Shown here: one piece after another, positions 24,036 to 33,327 of the stretch | Layout of the letters: each line of letters begins with the position of its first letter | Numbering within the stretch: position 1 is the stretch's first letter | Assembly: GCF_024919295.1 (NCBI RefSeq) | Contig: NZ_JANWTC010000001.1 | Coordinates: 124,001 to 188,000, forward strand | DNA: 64,000 nucleotides | Source of the DNA: Corynebacterium lemuris | GTDB taxonomy: Bacteria > Actinomycetota > Actinomycetes > Mycobacteriales > Mycobacteriaceae | Direction of reading: 5' to 3' | Translations under genes and position numbers: made by a program | The notes under the pieces: generated by a model | What the model saw: only the letters and a program-made list of their open reading frames with translations | Database searches by the model: none | Told to the model about the DNA's origin: nothing

Positions 24036-25073
24036 TCAGGCGTACAGCGCCAGCGGTTCGCGCAGCGTCTGGTCGAGCGCCACGGCGCGGGCGATGGCGC
24101 GCACGACCTCCCGGTGCGTGGGGATCAACCGCAGCTGGACCTCCGGCAGCCGGGAGCGGACCTCCGCGGCGAAGAGCTTCGGTGCGGCGGGGTCGTCGAT
24201 GAAGGCGGAACCGGCCACGACGATGGTGGAGGGGTCGTGCGCCCGGGCTACCTCGGTGGTCAGTTCGGCGAGGCGGCAGGCGCGGGCGTCGAGAAGCGGG
24301 CGGGCGTCCGTGTCCTCGACCGCGGAGCTGATGGAGGACCAGCGATCCCCCAGGACGCCTGCGGTGGTCAGCTCGCGGGCCTGGAGCGGCAGGTCGAGCT
24401 GGGCGACACCCTCGTCGTCGGCGACGGCGGCACCGATCGAGTCGTCGGCGAACAGTGCCATGGTGCCGGTGAGCAGGCCGGCGGACTGGATCTCGGAACC
24501 GAGGATCGCCGGCACCGCCGCGGAGACCACCACCGGCACGGAGAACTGGTAGCGCAGGCGGCCGGCGAAGTCGACACCGTGCCAGCCGAGGTTGGGGGCG
24601 TCGACGATACCGTCGTCGGTGACCCGTCCGGAGGTGGTCACCCCCACGGAGGCCAGCGGACGTTCCAGTCCGGCGGTGAGCCGGTTGAGGCCGGCCATGA
24701 CGTGCTCGATGAAGTCGGATTCGGTCAGCTCGGCGACGGGGGTGGGTACCTCGGCGTCGCGGATGGTCCGGCCGCGCGTGTCAAAGAGGCCGATGTAGGT
24801 CGTGGATGTACCCACGGCGATGCCGGCGTGGAGGGCCGGGTGGTTGGTCAGCTCGAGCGGAATCGTGGGCCGGCCGCGGCCCTGGGAGCGGGTGAGGTCG
24901 GTGCGCTCATGCACGAGGCCTGCGCCGATGAGCGCGGCGATGGCGCGTGTGATGGTGGGCTGGGACAGGCCGGTCGCCTCGACGAGCTCACTGCGGGTGA
25001 CGATCTGGTTCACCCGGACCAGGTGGAGACACTTCGCCGCCGGAGTGCGGGGACGGGAGAAGACGGTGGCCAT
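24036..25073 (-). CDS. ROK family transcriptional regulator
   Basis: A 345-aa protein with an N-terminal winged HTH (VTRSELVEATGLSQPTITRAIAALIGAGLV, about 27-57) joined to an actin-like ROK domain. The sugar-kinase phosphate loop is altered (IAVGTSTTYIGLFDTRG) and the CxCGxxGC zinc motif is absent, so a pure regulator rather than a kinase is likely. ATG 25073 is preferred over the upstream TTG. A palindrome lies just upstream and may be its own operator. The MFS gene at 25154 also points the same way, upstream of it. Confidence 0.85.
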   Translation of the reverse strand: MATVFSRPRTPAAKCLHLVRVNQIVTRSELVEATGLSQPTITRAIAALIGAGLVHERTDLTRSQGRGRPTIPLELTNHPALHAGIAVGTSTTYIGLFDTRGRTIRDAEVPTPVAELTESDFIEHVMAGLNRLTAGLERPLASVGVTTSGRVTDDGIVDAPNLGWHGVDFAGRLRYQFSVPVVVSAAVPAILGSEIQSAGLLTGTMALFADDSIGAAVADDEGVAQLDLPLQARELTTAGVLGDRWSSISSAVEDTDARPLLDARACRLAELTTEVARAHDPSTIVVAGSAFIDDPAAPKLFAAEVRSRLPEVQLRLIPTHREVVRAIARAVALDQTLREPLALYA

Positions 25074-25094
25074 GCCGGGATAGTACAACTATTC

Positions 25095-25133
25095 AGACAG
25101 CGCTGTCTAATTATCCAGAATCTAAATAGACAG
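25095..25133. promoter_or_regulatory. Palindromic operator candidate upstream of the ROK gene
   Basis: AGACAGCGCTGTCT (25095-25108) is a perfect 14-bp palindrome. A half-site AGACAG recurs at 25128-25133, 33 bp (about three helical turns) away. The position 22 bp upstream of the ROK start suggests autoregulation. Confidence 0.5.
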
Positions 25134-25153
25134 CTCAGTTCGTGGTGGGGGCG

Positions 25154-26449
25154 TCAGTTCGTCGGGTCCTGGTCCTCGATGTGCCGCGGCACCGGTTTCC
25201 GGTAACGGGTGAAACTGGGCACGAACACGGCACACGCGAGCGTGCCGACGACCACCAGCACACCGCCCAGCAGGGTCGCCAGCCCCACGCCGACAGGCGC
25301 CGCCGCCCAGCCGTGCAGGACATCCGCCAACCGGGGGCCACCCACCACCACGACGATGTACACCCCCTGGATGCGCCCCTGCACGTGCTCGGCGGCCGCC
25401 TGCTGGAGGATCGCGGTGCGCAGGCTCGCGGAGAACATGTCCGCGGCCCCACCCAGGACCAGCATGAGGATGACCAGCCACGCCCACACCGTCACCGCGC
25501 CGGGGCTGGCCATCACGGCCACACCCGCCACGATCACGGCCACGCCCCAGACCATGATGCACACGATCACGGACAGCCCCTGGCGCACCACCCGCGAGAT
25601 CCAGCCCGAGATCAGCCCGCCGAGCACCGCGCCGACAGCCATGGAGGAATAGAGGAGGGCGAGCATGATGCCGCCCTCGTCCGCCTCACCGAAGCTCACG
25701 GCGGCGATCTCCGGATAGAGGGCGCGCGGCATGCCGAAGGTCATGGCGATCAGGTCGAGCAGCATCGCCACCATGAGGATCGGCTGCCCCCGCAGGTAGC
25801 TCAGGCCGTCGAGAACCGAACGGATGCCGGCGCGGATGGCCTCCTTCTTCGGCGGCAGGGCCGGCAGGGCGAGGACCGCGCCCAGCGTCGGGATCAGTAG
25901 TGCCGCATCCAGCGCATACAGCCAGGAGAAGCCGATGAAGGGGATGAGCGCGCCGGCGACCAGCGGGCCGACGATGGCGCCGAACTGCATGAGCATCATG
26001 TTCAGGCTGGCGCCGGCGGGCAACTGCTCGAGCGGCAGGATCGACCGGAACACAGCCGTGCGCGTCGGCTGGTTCACCGCGAAGAAGGCCTGCTGCAGCG
26101 AGAAGGTCAGCAGCAGCCACCAGACGTTGGTGTTTCCGGCGGCCGTCAGGCCCCAGAAGGCCAGGGCGGTGAGGATCATGCCGAACGTGGAGGCGGTGAG
26201 CACCTTCCGCTTGTCGAAGCTGTCCGCGATCGACCCGCCGTAGAGCCCGAAGACAACCAGCGGCACCAGTCCGAACAGTCCCGTCAGGCCGACATAGGCG
26301 GAGGATCCGGTGATGGAGTAGATCTGGGCGGGCACGGCCACCACCGTGAGCTGGGCGCCGATGGTGGTGGCGATGTTCGCGGTCCACAGCCGCCGGTAGG
26401 CGGGTACCTGGAGGGGACGGGTGTCGGCGAAGAAGTCACGGATGCTCAC
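25154..26449 (-). CDS. MFS transporter (MFS_3/enterobactin-exporter-like)
   Basis: A 431-aa major facilitator protein with 12 predicted membrane segments. The loop GSIADSFDKRKVL between segments 2 and 3 is the family's conserved loop, and AVNQPTRTAVFRSILPLEQLPAGASLNMM is typical of the MFS_3/EntS-like group. Likely an exporter of a drug or siderophore-like compound. It is followed by the ROK gene in the same direction and preceded by the sirtuin gene. Confidence 0.85.
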   Translation of the reverse strand: MSIRDFFADTRPLQVPAYRRLWTANIATTIGAQLTVVAVPAQIYSITGSSAYVGLTGLFGLVPLVVFGLYGGSIADSFDKRKVLTASTFGMILTALAFWGLTAAGNTNVWWLLLTFSLQQAFFAVNQPTRTAVFRSILPLEQLPAGASLNMMLMQFGAIVGPLVAGALIPFIGFSWLYALDAALLIPTLGAVLALPALPPKKEAIRAGIRSVLDGLSYLRGQPILMVAMLLDLIAMTFGMPRALYPEIAAVSFGEADEGGIMLALLYSSMAVGAVLGGLISGWISRVVRQGLSVIVCIMVWGVAVIVAGVAVMASPGAVTVWAWLVILMLVLGGAADMFSASLRTAILQQAAAEHVQGRIQGVYIVVVVGGPRLADVLHGWAAAPVGVGLATLLGGVLVVVGTLACAVFVPSFTRYRKPVPRHIEDQDPTN

Positions 26450-26519
26450 GATGGGGAATGCTAGCCCCTGAGCAGGGATTACTGACCGAGGACTCTGCGC
26501 AGGTCCCGGTTCCCACTGC

Positions 26520-27281
26520 TCAGAGCGTGAGTTCCAGGACCAGCTCGGGGAGGCCGCGGGCGGCGGTGTTGCGCCAGGAGACGTCCGCCATGCTGCTCAG
26601 TTCGGTCTCCTCCGGGGAGATCTCGAGGATCTTCGCCCCGGCCTGCTTGGCCACCAGGGGCAGGCCGGCCGCCGGCTGCACCACGCCGGAGGTGCCGATG
26701 ATGACCACGAGGTCCGTCTGGCGCATCCGTTCCTCGGCCCGTTCCCATTCCTCCTGGGGGAGGTTCTCACCGAACCAGACGACGCCAGGGCGGATGAGGT
26801 TCTCACACTGCGGGCAGGTGGGCGGGGTCTGGCGGGCGACAGGCTCGGTGGGGTAGTCGATCCTGCCGCGCCAGGGACGCGAGCAGATGGTGCAGCGGTA
26901 GTCGAAGAGGGAACCGTGGAGGTGGACAACATCGCTGGTGCCTGCGCGCTCGTGGAGGTCGTCGATGTTCTGGGTGGTCACCCCCACCGAGGCACCCGGC
27001 AGGCTGGCCCAGTCGGCGATCGCCCGGTGCCCGGCATTGGGCTCGGCGTTGCGGCATACGCTGGCGCGCCACAGATACCAGGCCCACATGGGCTCGGGGT
27101 CGCGTGCCCAGGAGTCGATGGAGGCGAAGGCCGCGGGATCCACTTTCGTCCACAGGCCCGTCTGCGCATCACGGAAGGTGTCGAGCCCGGATTCGGCGGA
27201 CATACCGGCCCCGGTGAAGACCTCCACCCGCCCGGCGTCGCGGACGAGGTTGAGGGCATCAGCGTATTGTTCGGTCCTCAT
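26520..27281 (-). CDS. NAD-dependent protein deacylase (Sir2 family)
   Basis: A 253-aa sirtuin. The NAD loop is GAGMSAESGLDTFRD, followed by TQNIDDLHERAG and catalytic HLHGS; the zinc site is CTICSRPW (Cys-x2-Cys) and CPQCENLIRPGVVWFGE. It removes acyl groups from lysines in the cytosol. Divergent from the DUF885 gene. Confidence 0.93.
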   Translation of the reverse strand: MRTEQYADALNLVRDAGRVEVFTGAGMSAESGLDTFRDAQTGLWTKVDPAAFASIDSWARDPEPMWAWYLWRASVCRNAEPNAGHRAIADWASLPGASVGVTTQNIDDLHERAGTSDVVHLHGSLFDYRCTICSRPWRGRIDYPTEPVARQTPPTCPQCENLIRPGVVWFGENLPQEEWERAEERMRQTDLVVIIGTSGVVQPAAGLPLVAKQAGAKILEISPEETELSSMADVSWRNTAARGLPELVLELTL

Positions 27282-27354
27282 GACTCACACGCTACCTGCT
27301 CGGGCCGGACGGAAAATGGGATTAGTGGCGCCACCCCCGCTACACTGACGTGCC

Positions 27355-29046
27355 ATGAGTTCCGATACCGCCGTGAATTCGACTCCCCACAACTCTGACA
27401 CCGCCGGGCGCTCGCCGTCGCTGCTCGACGCGTCCTGTGAGGGATTCGTCCATGACCTGGCGGCCCTGTCCCCGACCGACGCCACTGCCTGGGGAATCCC
27501 GGGCTTCGAGGGCGAGCTGCAGGATTTCTCCCCCGCCTACTGGGCAGCCCTCGCCGACCGCACCCGCGAGATGATCGCGGACGTCGACGCCTTCGACGAC
27601 GGCACTGACGATTCCGACGACGAGGATGACTTCGACGAGGTCGACCACGTCACCGCCGCGGTCCTGCGCGACCGCCTCTGCCTGGACCTGGATCTGCACC
27701 ATCACGGTGAGGACCTGGCCCTGCTCAACAACATCGCCTCACCCGTGCAGACGATCCGGGACACCCTCCTGATCATGCCGACGGACACCCCGGAACAGAT
27801 CGACGCGATCCGTTCCCGACTGGCCAAGGTGCCCGCCGCCCTGGCCGGTTACCGCGAGTCGCTCGCGGAGGCCGCCTCCCACGGCCATGTCGCCCCAATC
27901 CGTCAGGTCGACGAGGTCTACTCCCAGTGCCAGGACCTGGTGGAGTCGCCCTCCCTGCTGGAGGACCTCGGCGTCGATAAGGACACCCCCGAGGTGGACG
28001 CGGCGAAGGAGGCCTTCGCTGAGATGGCCGACTGGCTCTCCGAGCAGCTGGCCACCCACGCCCCGCGCGAGGATGCGGTGGGCCGGGAGCGCTACCAGCG
28101 TTTCTCCCACCTGTTCGTCGGCGACATCGTCGACCTGGACGAGGCCTACCTCTGGGGCCTGGAGCGTCTCCGCGAGATCGATGCGGAGCAGCAGGCCATC
28201 GCCCGCTCCCTCTACGGCACCTCTGATGTGCGCCTGGCCTACCGGAAGCTCAACGAGGAGGAGCGCTACACCCTGCACGGCAAGGACGCGCTCCTGACGT
28301 GGATGCAGGAGACCGCCGACGACGCCATCAAGGGTCTGCACGGCACCGCCTTCGACATCCCTGAGCAGGTCCGCACCATCGAGGCGAAGATCGACCCCGC
28401 CGGCACCGGCGGCATCTTCTACACCCCGCCGAGCGACGACTTCTCCCGCCCGGGCCGCATGTGGTGGTCCGTCCCGGCGGGCCAGGAGAAGTTCCATACC
28501 TGGCAGGAGCTGACCACCGTCTTCCACGAGGCCGTGCCGGGCCATCATCTGCAGATCGGTCAGACCCTGGTTGAGCGTGAGAACCTCAACCTGTGGCGTC
28601 GCGTCGCGTGCTGGAACTCCGGCCATGGCGAGGGCTGGGCCCTGTATGCCGAGCAGCTCATGGAGGAGCTCGGCTACCACGAGGATCCCGGCACCCGGAT
28701 GGGGCTTCTCGACGCCCAGCGCCTCCGCGCCGCCCGCGTCGTCCTCGACATCGGCGTCCACCTGGGCAAGAAGGTCCCGGAGGGCACCATGGTGTGGGAC
28801 GCGACCTACGCCAAGGCTTTCCTGCGTGAGAACACCGCGATGGACGAGGCCAACCTGCGTTTCGAGCTCAACCGCTACCTCGGGTGGCCCGGCCAGGCCC
28901 CGTCCTATGCACTGGGCCAGCGCCTGTGGGCGCAGACGCGTGACGACGCCGTCGCCCAGGGCATGGCCGTGGCGGATTTCCACCGCGAGGCCCTCTCCCT
29001 GGGTTCCATCCCGATGTCCCTTCTGCGGGAGCAGATTCTGGATTAA
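27355..29046 (+). CDS. DUF885 family metallopeptidase-like protein
   Basis: A 563-aa soluble protein of the DUF885 family. The zinc-binding motif FHEAVPGHH is at residues 390-398 (an HExxxGHH variant), and a later Glu-containing region (GHGEGWALYAEQLMEELG) provides the third ligand. No signal peptide. Members are believed to be intracellular carboxypeptidase-like enzymes, but substrates are unknown. Length is normal. Confidence 0.88.
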   Translation: MSSDTAVNSTPHNSDTAGRSPSLLDASCEGFVHDLAALSPTDATAWGIPGFEGELQDFSPAYWAALADRTREMIADVDAFDDGTDDSDDEDDFDEVDHVTAAVLRDRLCLDLDLHHHGEDLALLNNIASPVQTIRDTLLIMPTDTPEQIDAIRSRLAKVPAALAGYRESLAEAASHGHVAPIRQVDEVYSQCQDLVESPSLLEDLGVDKDTPEVDAAKEAFAEMADWLSEQLATHAPREDAVGRERYQRFSHLFVGDIVDLDEAYLWGLERLREIDAEQQAIARSLYGTSDVRLAYRKLNEEERYTLHGKDALLTWMQETADDAIKGLHGTAFDIPEQVRTIEAKIDPAGTGGIFYTPPSDDFSRPGRMWWSVPAGQEKFHTWQELTTVFHEAVPGHHLQIGQTLVERENLNLWRRVACWNSGHGEGWALYAEQLMEELGYHEDPGTRMGLLDAQRLRAARVVLDIGVHLGKKVPEGTMVWDATYAKAFLRENTAMDEANLRFELNRYLGWPGQAPSYALGQRLWAQTRDDAVAQGMAVADFHREALSLGSIPMSLLREQILD

Positions 29047-29056
29047 TGTGAGATGC

Positions 29057-29386
29057 ATGTCACAGTTCATGCTCTCGGTCCATCATGTCCCCGGCTCCGA
29101 GCCCTATGCCTCGGAGGAGGAGATGCAGGCCGCCTTCGCGGCCGTCGCGGCCTTCAACCAGCAGCTCGCTGACGACGGCCGGCTCGTCTTCGTCGGTGCG
29201 CTCCATTCGGAGACCGACATCGTCACCGCGAAGGGTGTCGACGAACCACCCGTCCGGGAGGGCGCGCAGCTCGGCGGTTTCTGGGTGGTCGAGGTCGATG
29301 GCCGTGCTGACGCCAGGAAACTGGCCGAGCAGGCCTCGGCGGCCTGCCGCCAGCCGATCGAGGTCCGCGAGTTCGAGTCGTCCTAG
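29057..29386 (+). CDS. YCII/DGPF-domain protein
   Basis: A 109-aa dimeric alpha/beta barrel protein (SQFMLSVHHVPGSEPYASEEEM, LGGFWVVEVDGRADARKLAEQAS, PIEVREFE) of the YCII-related group often found with ECF sigma factors; here none is near. It starts 10 bp after the DUF885 stop and overlaps the convergent pirin gene by 4 nt. Confidence 0.82.
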   Translation: MSQFMLSVHHVPGSEPYASEEEMQAAFAAVAAFNQQLADDGRLVFVGALHSETDIVTAKGVDEPPVREGAQLGGFWVVEVDGRADARKLAEQASAACRQPIEVREFESS

Positions 29387-30084
29387 ATTTCCCGGTCCAT
29401 CACCCACACGAGGATATCCGCCCCGCCATTCACGGTGAGCGATTCGGCATCGGTGACGCGCAGGACGTCACCCTCCCCGAGGTGGTGACCTGCCGCCTCC
29501 ACCTGTCCGCTGATGACGTAGAGGTGCACGAAGGCTCCGGCGGGCACCGTCACCTTGCCGGTGGAACGGGCCGCGTAGAGCGCCGCCCCGGTGGTGCCCA
29601 GCGGCAGGGGAGAACCCGGCCCGGCGATCTGCACCGGGCCCCCGCCGGCCAGCTCAACGTTGAAGTCCCGGGAGGCGTGGAAGGGGGTGGTGTCGCGGGC
29701 ATCGGCCGGCAGCCAGGACTGCACCACCCGCACGCGCTCACGGCTGGTGTAGCCCGCGGCGTTGACCTCCGAATGCCGCACCCCGGAACCGGCGCTGATG
29801 TGCTGGGCGGAACCGGCCCCGAGCTCAGTGCAGCCCGCCGCGCCGCTGTCGCGGTGGCGCAGGCGCCCCTCGACGACCCACGTGACGATCTCGACGTTGT
29901 CGTGCTGGTGCATGTCGAAGCCCTCACCGGGTGCCACGACGTCGTCGTTGTGCACCATGAGCAGGCCGAAGGCATTGGCCGCCAGGTCGAAATTCCCGGT
30001 GGCGGGGAAGGACTGCCGGGAGGTCAGCGCGGGATCGCGCCAGATGTCGCGTTCCCCGGACCGGACTACAGAGATGGTTGACAT
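29383..30084 (-). CDS. Pirin family protein (YhhW-like bicupin)
   Basis: A 233-aa bicupin. The metal site is in the N-terminal cupin: FDMHQHDNVEIVTWVVEG (His, His, Glu) with a later ISAGSGVRHSEVN (His). Such pirins may oxidise flavonoids such as quercetin. The C-terminal cupin has lost metal ligands, as usual. It is the last gene in a minus-strand operon with two AbrB-type membrane proteins, 33 bp downstream of them. Confidence 0.88.
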   Translation of the reverse strand: MSTISVVRSGERDIWRDPALTSRQSFPATGNFDLAANAFGLLMVHNDDVVAPGEGFDMHQHDNVEIVTWVVEGRLRHRDSGAAGCTELGAGSAQHISAGSGVRHSEVNAAGYTSRERVRVVQSWLPADARDTTPFHASRDFNVELAGGGPVQIAGPGSPLPLGTTGAALYAARSTGKVTVPAGAFVHLYVISGQVEAAGHHLGEGDVLRVTDAESLTVNGGADILVWVMDREI

Positions 30085-30117
30085 GTCAATCAGGCTAGTC
30101 GCGGTCGGGGAGCGGGA

Positions 30118-31155
30118 TCAACGTCTCCGCGTGAGCAGACGGATGATCTGCGGCAGATAACCGGCCACCGCCAGCAGGGTGAGCATCCGCAGCAGCTGCA
30201 GGGTCACCACCACCGGTCCGGCCCCGCCCTCCGAGGACAGGGCCAGGACGGTCTCCAGCGCGCCGGGGCTGGTGGCCAGGTAGGCCTCGAAATAGGTGAT
30301 GTCCAACCACAGGTGCAGGGGATAGGCGGTGGCCGCGCACGCCAGGATGACCACGACGATGAAGCTCAGCGTCGCCGGCAGCTGGCGGGCGAAGGCCTTC
30401 AGGGCGGGCAGGGACAGCGCGCCACCGCACATCCAGCCGATAACCAGGAAGGCCGCGATGCGGAAAGCCTCCGGCGGCTGCAGGCTCCATCCCTCCGGCA
30501 GGGCGAGACTGATCAGGACAGTGAACAGCATGGGGCTGAGGATCGCCGGGGCCGGCAGGCGGATGAGCCTGCCCAGCCTTTCGCTGAACAGGGCGATGAC
30601 CAGCACCGCGAGGAACATGTACCACGGGCCGGCCGCCTGCTCCCCGGCTGCAGTTCCGCCGGGGGCGGTGAAGAAGGCGGTGATCAGCGGCAGACTCATC
30701 GACACGATGAGCAGCCGCAGGTACTGGCCGAGCGCCACGAAACGGTAGTCGGCGCCGAGTTCCTTCGCCAGCACGGGCAGGATTGAGGCCCCGCCGGCGA
30801 GCATGGACAGGATCCCGGTTTCCGGCATGACGGAGGGTTCCCGTTTCGCAAGCAGCAGACCACCGGCCACGCCGATGCCCAGCGTGACGAAGGAGACCAG
30901 CAGCCCGGGGATGAGCAGCCCACCCAGCGTGGCCAGGGGGACCGCCGCCAGCGGCAGGCCCGCCAGGATGCCGATGACACCACGGCCGAAGCGGTAGACG
31001 TGGTCGTTGATGGGCAGTTCCGCGGAGGTGGCCAGCGCCATCGTCCCTGAGGCGATGATGGCCGCCAGGATCCAGGCGGCCGGTACCTGCCACCAGGTGA
31101 ACAGCCAGCCGAGTCCGATGGAGGCGGGAATCACCGCAGCCCAACGCCAGTTCAT
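30118..31155 (-). CDS. AbrB-type (PF05145) membrane protein, second copy
   Basis: A 345-aa membrane protein with about ten segments and internal duplication, of the AbrB/ammonia-monooxygenase-like family, putative transporters. Landmarks: PAAWILAAIIASG, GRGVIGILAGLPLA, TGILSMLAGGASILPV and AYLATSPGALETVLALSSEGGAG. ATG 31155 overlaps the stop of the upstream paralogue (ATGA). Substrate unknown. Confidence 0.85.
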   Translation of the reverse strand: MNWRWAAVIPASIGLGWLFTWWQVPAAWILAAIIASGTMALATSAELPINDHVYRFGRGVIGILAGLPLAAVPLATLGGLLIPGLLVSFVTLGIGVAGGLLLAKREPSVMPETGILSMLAGGASILPVLAKELGADYRFVALGQYLRLLIVSMSLPLITAFFTAPGGTAAGEQAAGPWYMFLAVLVIALFSERLGRLIRLPAPAILSPMLFTVLISLALPEGWSLQPPEAFRIAAFLVIGWMCGGALSLPALKAFARQLPATLSFIVVVILACAATAYPLHLWLDITYFEAYLATSPGALETVLALSSEGGAGPVVVTLQLLRMLTLLAVAGYLPQIIRLLTRRR

Positions 31156-32222
31156 CGCTCTCCTCCTGAGCCCGGATCCCTGTGGAACAGCCGCAGGATC
31201 TGCGGCAGATAACCCGCGATGAGCAGCACGCCCAGCAGGCGGATGAGCTGGATCGCCACGACCGACGGCCCCGCCCCACCCTCCGAGGACAACGCCAGGG
31301 CCGTCTCGATGGCCCCGGGGCTGGTGGCCAGGTAGGCCTCGAAGTAGGTGATGCCGACCCAGGGCACCAACGGGATGGCCAGCAGGGCGCACACCACCGA
31401 CAGGCCCACGATGAAGATGAGCGTGGCCGGCAGCTGACGGGCGAAGAGTTTTAGCGCGGGCAGCGACAGCGCGCCGCCGCACATCCAGTCCACCACCAGG
31501 AAAGCGAAGACGCGGAGGAACTCCGGGGGTTGCAGGGACCATCCCACCGGCAACACCAGTCCCAGGGCCACGGTGATCAGCAGCGGGCCGAAGACCCCGG
31601 GGGAGGGCAGTCGCAGCAACCTGCCCAGATCCGCGCCGAAGAAGGCGATGAGCAGCACCACCGGGAACATCCAGTAGTTCACCACCGGCGGCGCCACCCC
31701 ACCTGCCGCCCCGGGGGCGGCGAAGAAGGCGGTGATCAGCGGCAGGGTCATCGACACGATGAGCAGGCGCAGGTACTGCGACAGGGCCACGTAACGGAAA
31801 TCCGCCCCCAGTTCCCGCGCCATCACCGGCATCACCGAGGAACCGCCGGCCAGCATCGACAACACCCCGGTCTCGCGGCTGATCTCCGGTTCCATGCGCG
31901 CCAGCAGCAACCCGCCGAGGATGCCTGCGGCGACAATGACCACCGCGACCACCAGCCCCGGCGCGAGGTAACCCGCCAGTTCTGCCAGCGGCACCCCGGC
32001 CAGGGGGATGCCGGCGAGCATGCCGATCGTGCCGCGGCCGACCCGGTTGACCCAGGTGTTCAGCGGCAGTTCCGCGCGGCCGAGGAGTGCTGCGGCACCG
32101 GCGGCGAGGATGCCGGCGAGGATCCAGCCGGCGGGTACGTTCCACCAGGCGAAGAGCAGCCCGAGGAGCACGGAGGTGGGGACGACGATGAGCCACCGCG
32201 TGCCAACCCTGCTTGAATCCAT
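31152..32222 (-). CDS. AbrB-type (PF05145) membrane protein, first copy
   Basis: A 356-aa paralogue of the next gene, with the same signatures (VPAGWILAGILAAG, GRGTIGMLAGIPLA, TGVLSMLAGGSSVMPV, AYLATSPGAIETALALSSEGGAG). The start is set at ATG 32222, just before the first membrane segment. The pair overlaps by 4 nt and probably forms a two-subunit carrier with the pirin gene in the same transcript. Divergent from the TSUP gene. Confidence 0.85.
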   Translation of the reverse strand: MDSSRVGTRWLIVVPTSVLLGLLFAWWNVPAGWILAGILAAGAAALLGRAELPLNTWVNRVGRGTIGMLAGIPLAGVPLAELAGYLAPGLVVAVVIVAAGILGGLLLARMEPEISRETGVLSMLAGGSSVMPVMARELGADFRYVALSQYLRLLIVSMTLPLITAFFAAPGAAGGVAPPVVNYWMFPVVLLIAFFGADLGRLLRLPSPGVFGPLLITVALGLVLPVGWSLQPPEFLRVFAFLVVDWMCGGALSLPALKLFARQLPATLIFIVGLSVVCALLAIPLVPWVGITYFEAYLATSPGAIETALALSSEGGAGPSVVAIQLIRLLGVLLIAGYLPQILRLFHRDPGSGGER

Positions 32223-32297
32223 GAGAGCACCATACGCCGGACACCGGAGGCTGTGACGTGGCACGCTGAGAGGAACCGTCAGCGTGAGGAGGTGGCC

Positions 32298-33065
32298 GTG
32301 GGCCCGGAACTGTGGGCAGTACTCATCGTCGGGGCAGCCGTCGCCGGGTGGATCGACGCGGTCATCGGCGGTGGCGGACTGGTGCTCATCCCACTGCTCA
32401 TGGCCGTGGTCCCGGGCCTGGCACCCGCGACGGCGCTGGGGACCAACAAGCTCACGGCAGTCTCGGGCACGGCGTCGGCGGCGTGGACGATGATGCGGCG
32501 TATCCGGCCGCGCTTCTCCCCGTGGTACGTCGTGCTCGGCCTGGCGTGTTCCGGCGGGGGTGCGTTATCCGCCTCGCTTATCGACGCCGCCCTCCTCCGC
32601 CCCCTCATCATCGTCCTCCTGCTCGCGGTCGGCGCCTTCGTCGCCCTGCGCCCCGGTTTCGGCACGCAGATCCGGGGCGGGACGGCCGCACCGGGCCGGT
32701 GCCGGCGGCTGCTGGTGCTGCTGCTCGTCGGCGTCATCGCCTTCTACGACGGCATCTTCGGTCCAGGTACCGGCATGTTCCTCATCATGGCCTTCACCGC
32801 GGTGTTATCCCAGGACTTCCTGCGTTCGGCGGCGATGGCGAAGGTGGTCAACACCTCCACCAACCTGGGTGCACTCCTCGTCTTCGCGGTGGGTGGGCAC
32901 GTGTGGTGGCAGTTGGGGGTGGTCCTGGCGGTGGCCAACATCGTCGGCGCGCAGCTGGGGGCCCGGACCGTGCTGGGTGGTGGGGTGAAACTGGTGCGCA
33001 CCGCGCTGCTGGTGGTGGTGATTGTCATGAGTTCTTATCTCGCCTGGCAGCAATTTTCCAGTTGA
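32298..33065 (+). CDS. TSUP family (TauE/SafE) membrane transporter
   Basis: A 255-aa sulfite-exporter-type permease with eight predicted segments and the TSUP motifs GWIDAVIGGGGLVLIPLLM and GTNKLTAVSGT in the N-half, and FYDGIFGPGTGMFL and VNTSTNLGALLVFA in the C-half. It may move sulfonates, sulfite or another small anion. GTG 32298 has AGGAGG five bases upstream and is preferred over an earlier upstream start that adds a non-conserved, hydrophilic leader. Confidence 0.88.
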   Translation: MGPELWAVLIVGAAVAGWIDAVIGGGGLVLIPLLMAVVPGLAPATALGTNKLTAVSGTASAAWTMMRRIRPRFSPWYVVLGLACSGGGALSASLIDAALLRPLIIVLLLAVGAFVALRPGFGTQIRGGTAAPGRCRRLLVLLLVGVIAFYDGIFGPGTGMFLIMAFTAVLSQDFLRSAAMAKVVNTSTNLGALLVFAVGGHVWWQLGVVLAVANIVGAQLGARTVLGGGVKLVRTALLVVVIVMSSYLAWQQFSS

Positions 33066-33084
33066 CGTCCCTATCGTCGGAGTC

Positions 33085-33327
33085 ATGAGCACGACAATGA
33101 CAATCGAACCCCTCTGTATCACCGCCCCGGCGGAGGTCGCCGGCGATAATGACGCCGCGCTTGACTTCCTCGCCGGGGAGTTCTTCCTGGCGAAGGTCTA
33201 CGGCAACGACGACCTTGAGGTCACCGCCACCACCGAGGCCCTGCCGACTCTGGCACTGGCCGCCGCCGCCTTCGACGCGGCGGACATGCCCGCCAACTTC
33301 CGTCTGGTGGAGCTGGTGGAGGCTTAG
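33085..33327 (+). CDS. Small acidic hypothetical protein, 80 aa
   Basis: Not recognised. An 80-aa acidic, Ala-rich protein with GGAG before ATG 33085; no signal or membrane segment and one Cys. It lies 19 bp after the TSUP gene and overlaps the convergent HrpB gene by 4 nt. Could be an accessory protein or a conserved coryne-specific gene. Confidence 0.55.
   Translation: MSTTMTIEPLCITAPAEVAGDNDAALDFLAGEFFLAKVYGNDDLEVTATTEALPTLALAAAAFDAADMPANFRLVELVEA

Noticed and set aside
30118..32244. A 708-codon open frame spanning both AbrB-type genes on the minus strand
   Set aside because: Its first half is the wrong frame of the upstream paralogue; only the second half (from 31155) has membrane protein character. 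High GC keeps alternative frames open.
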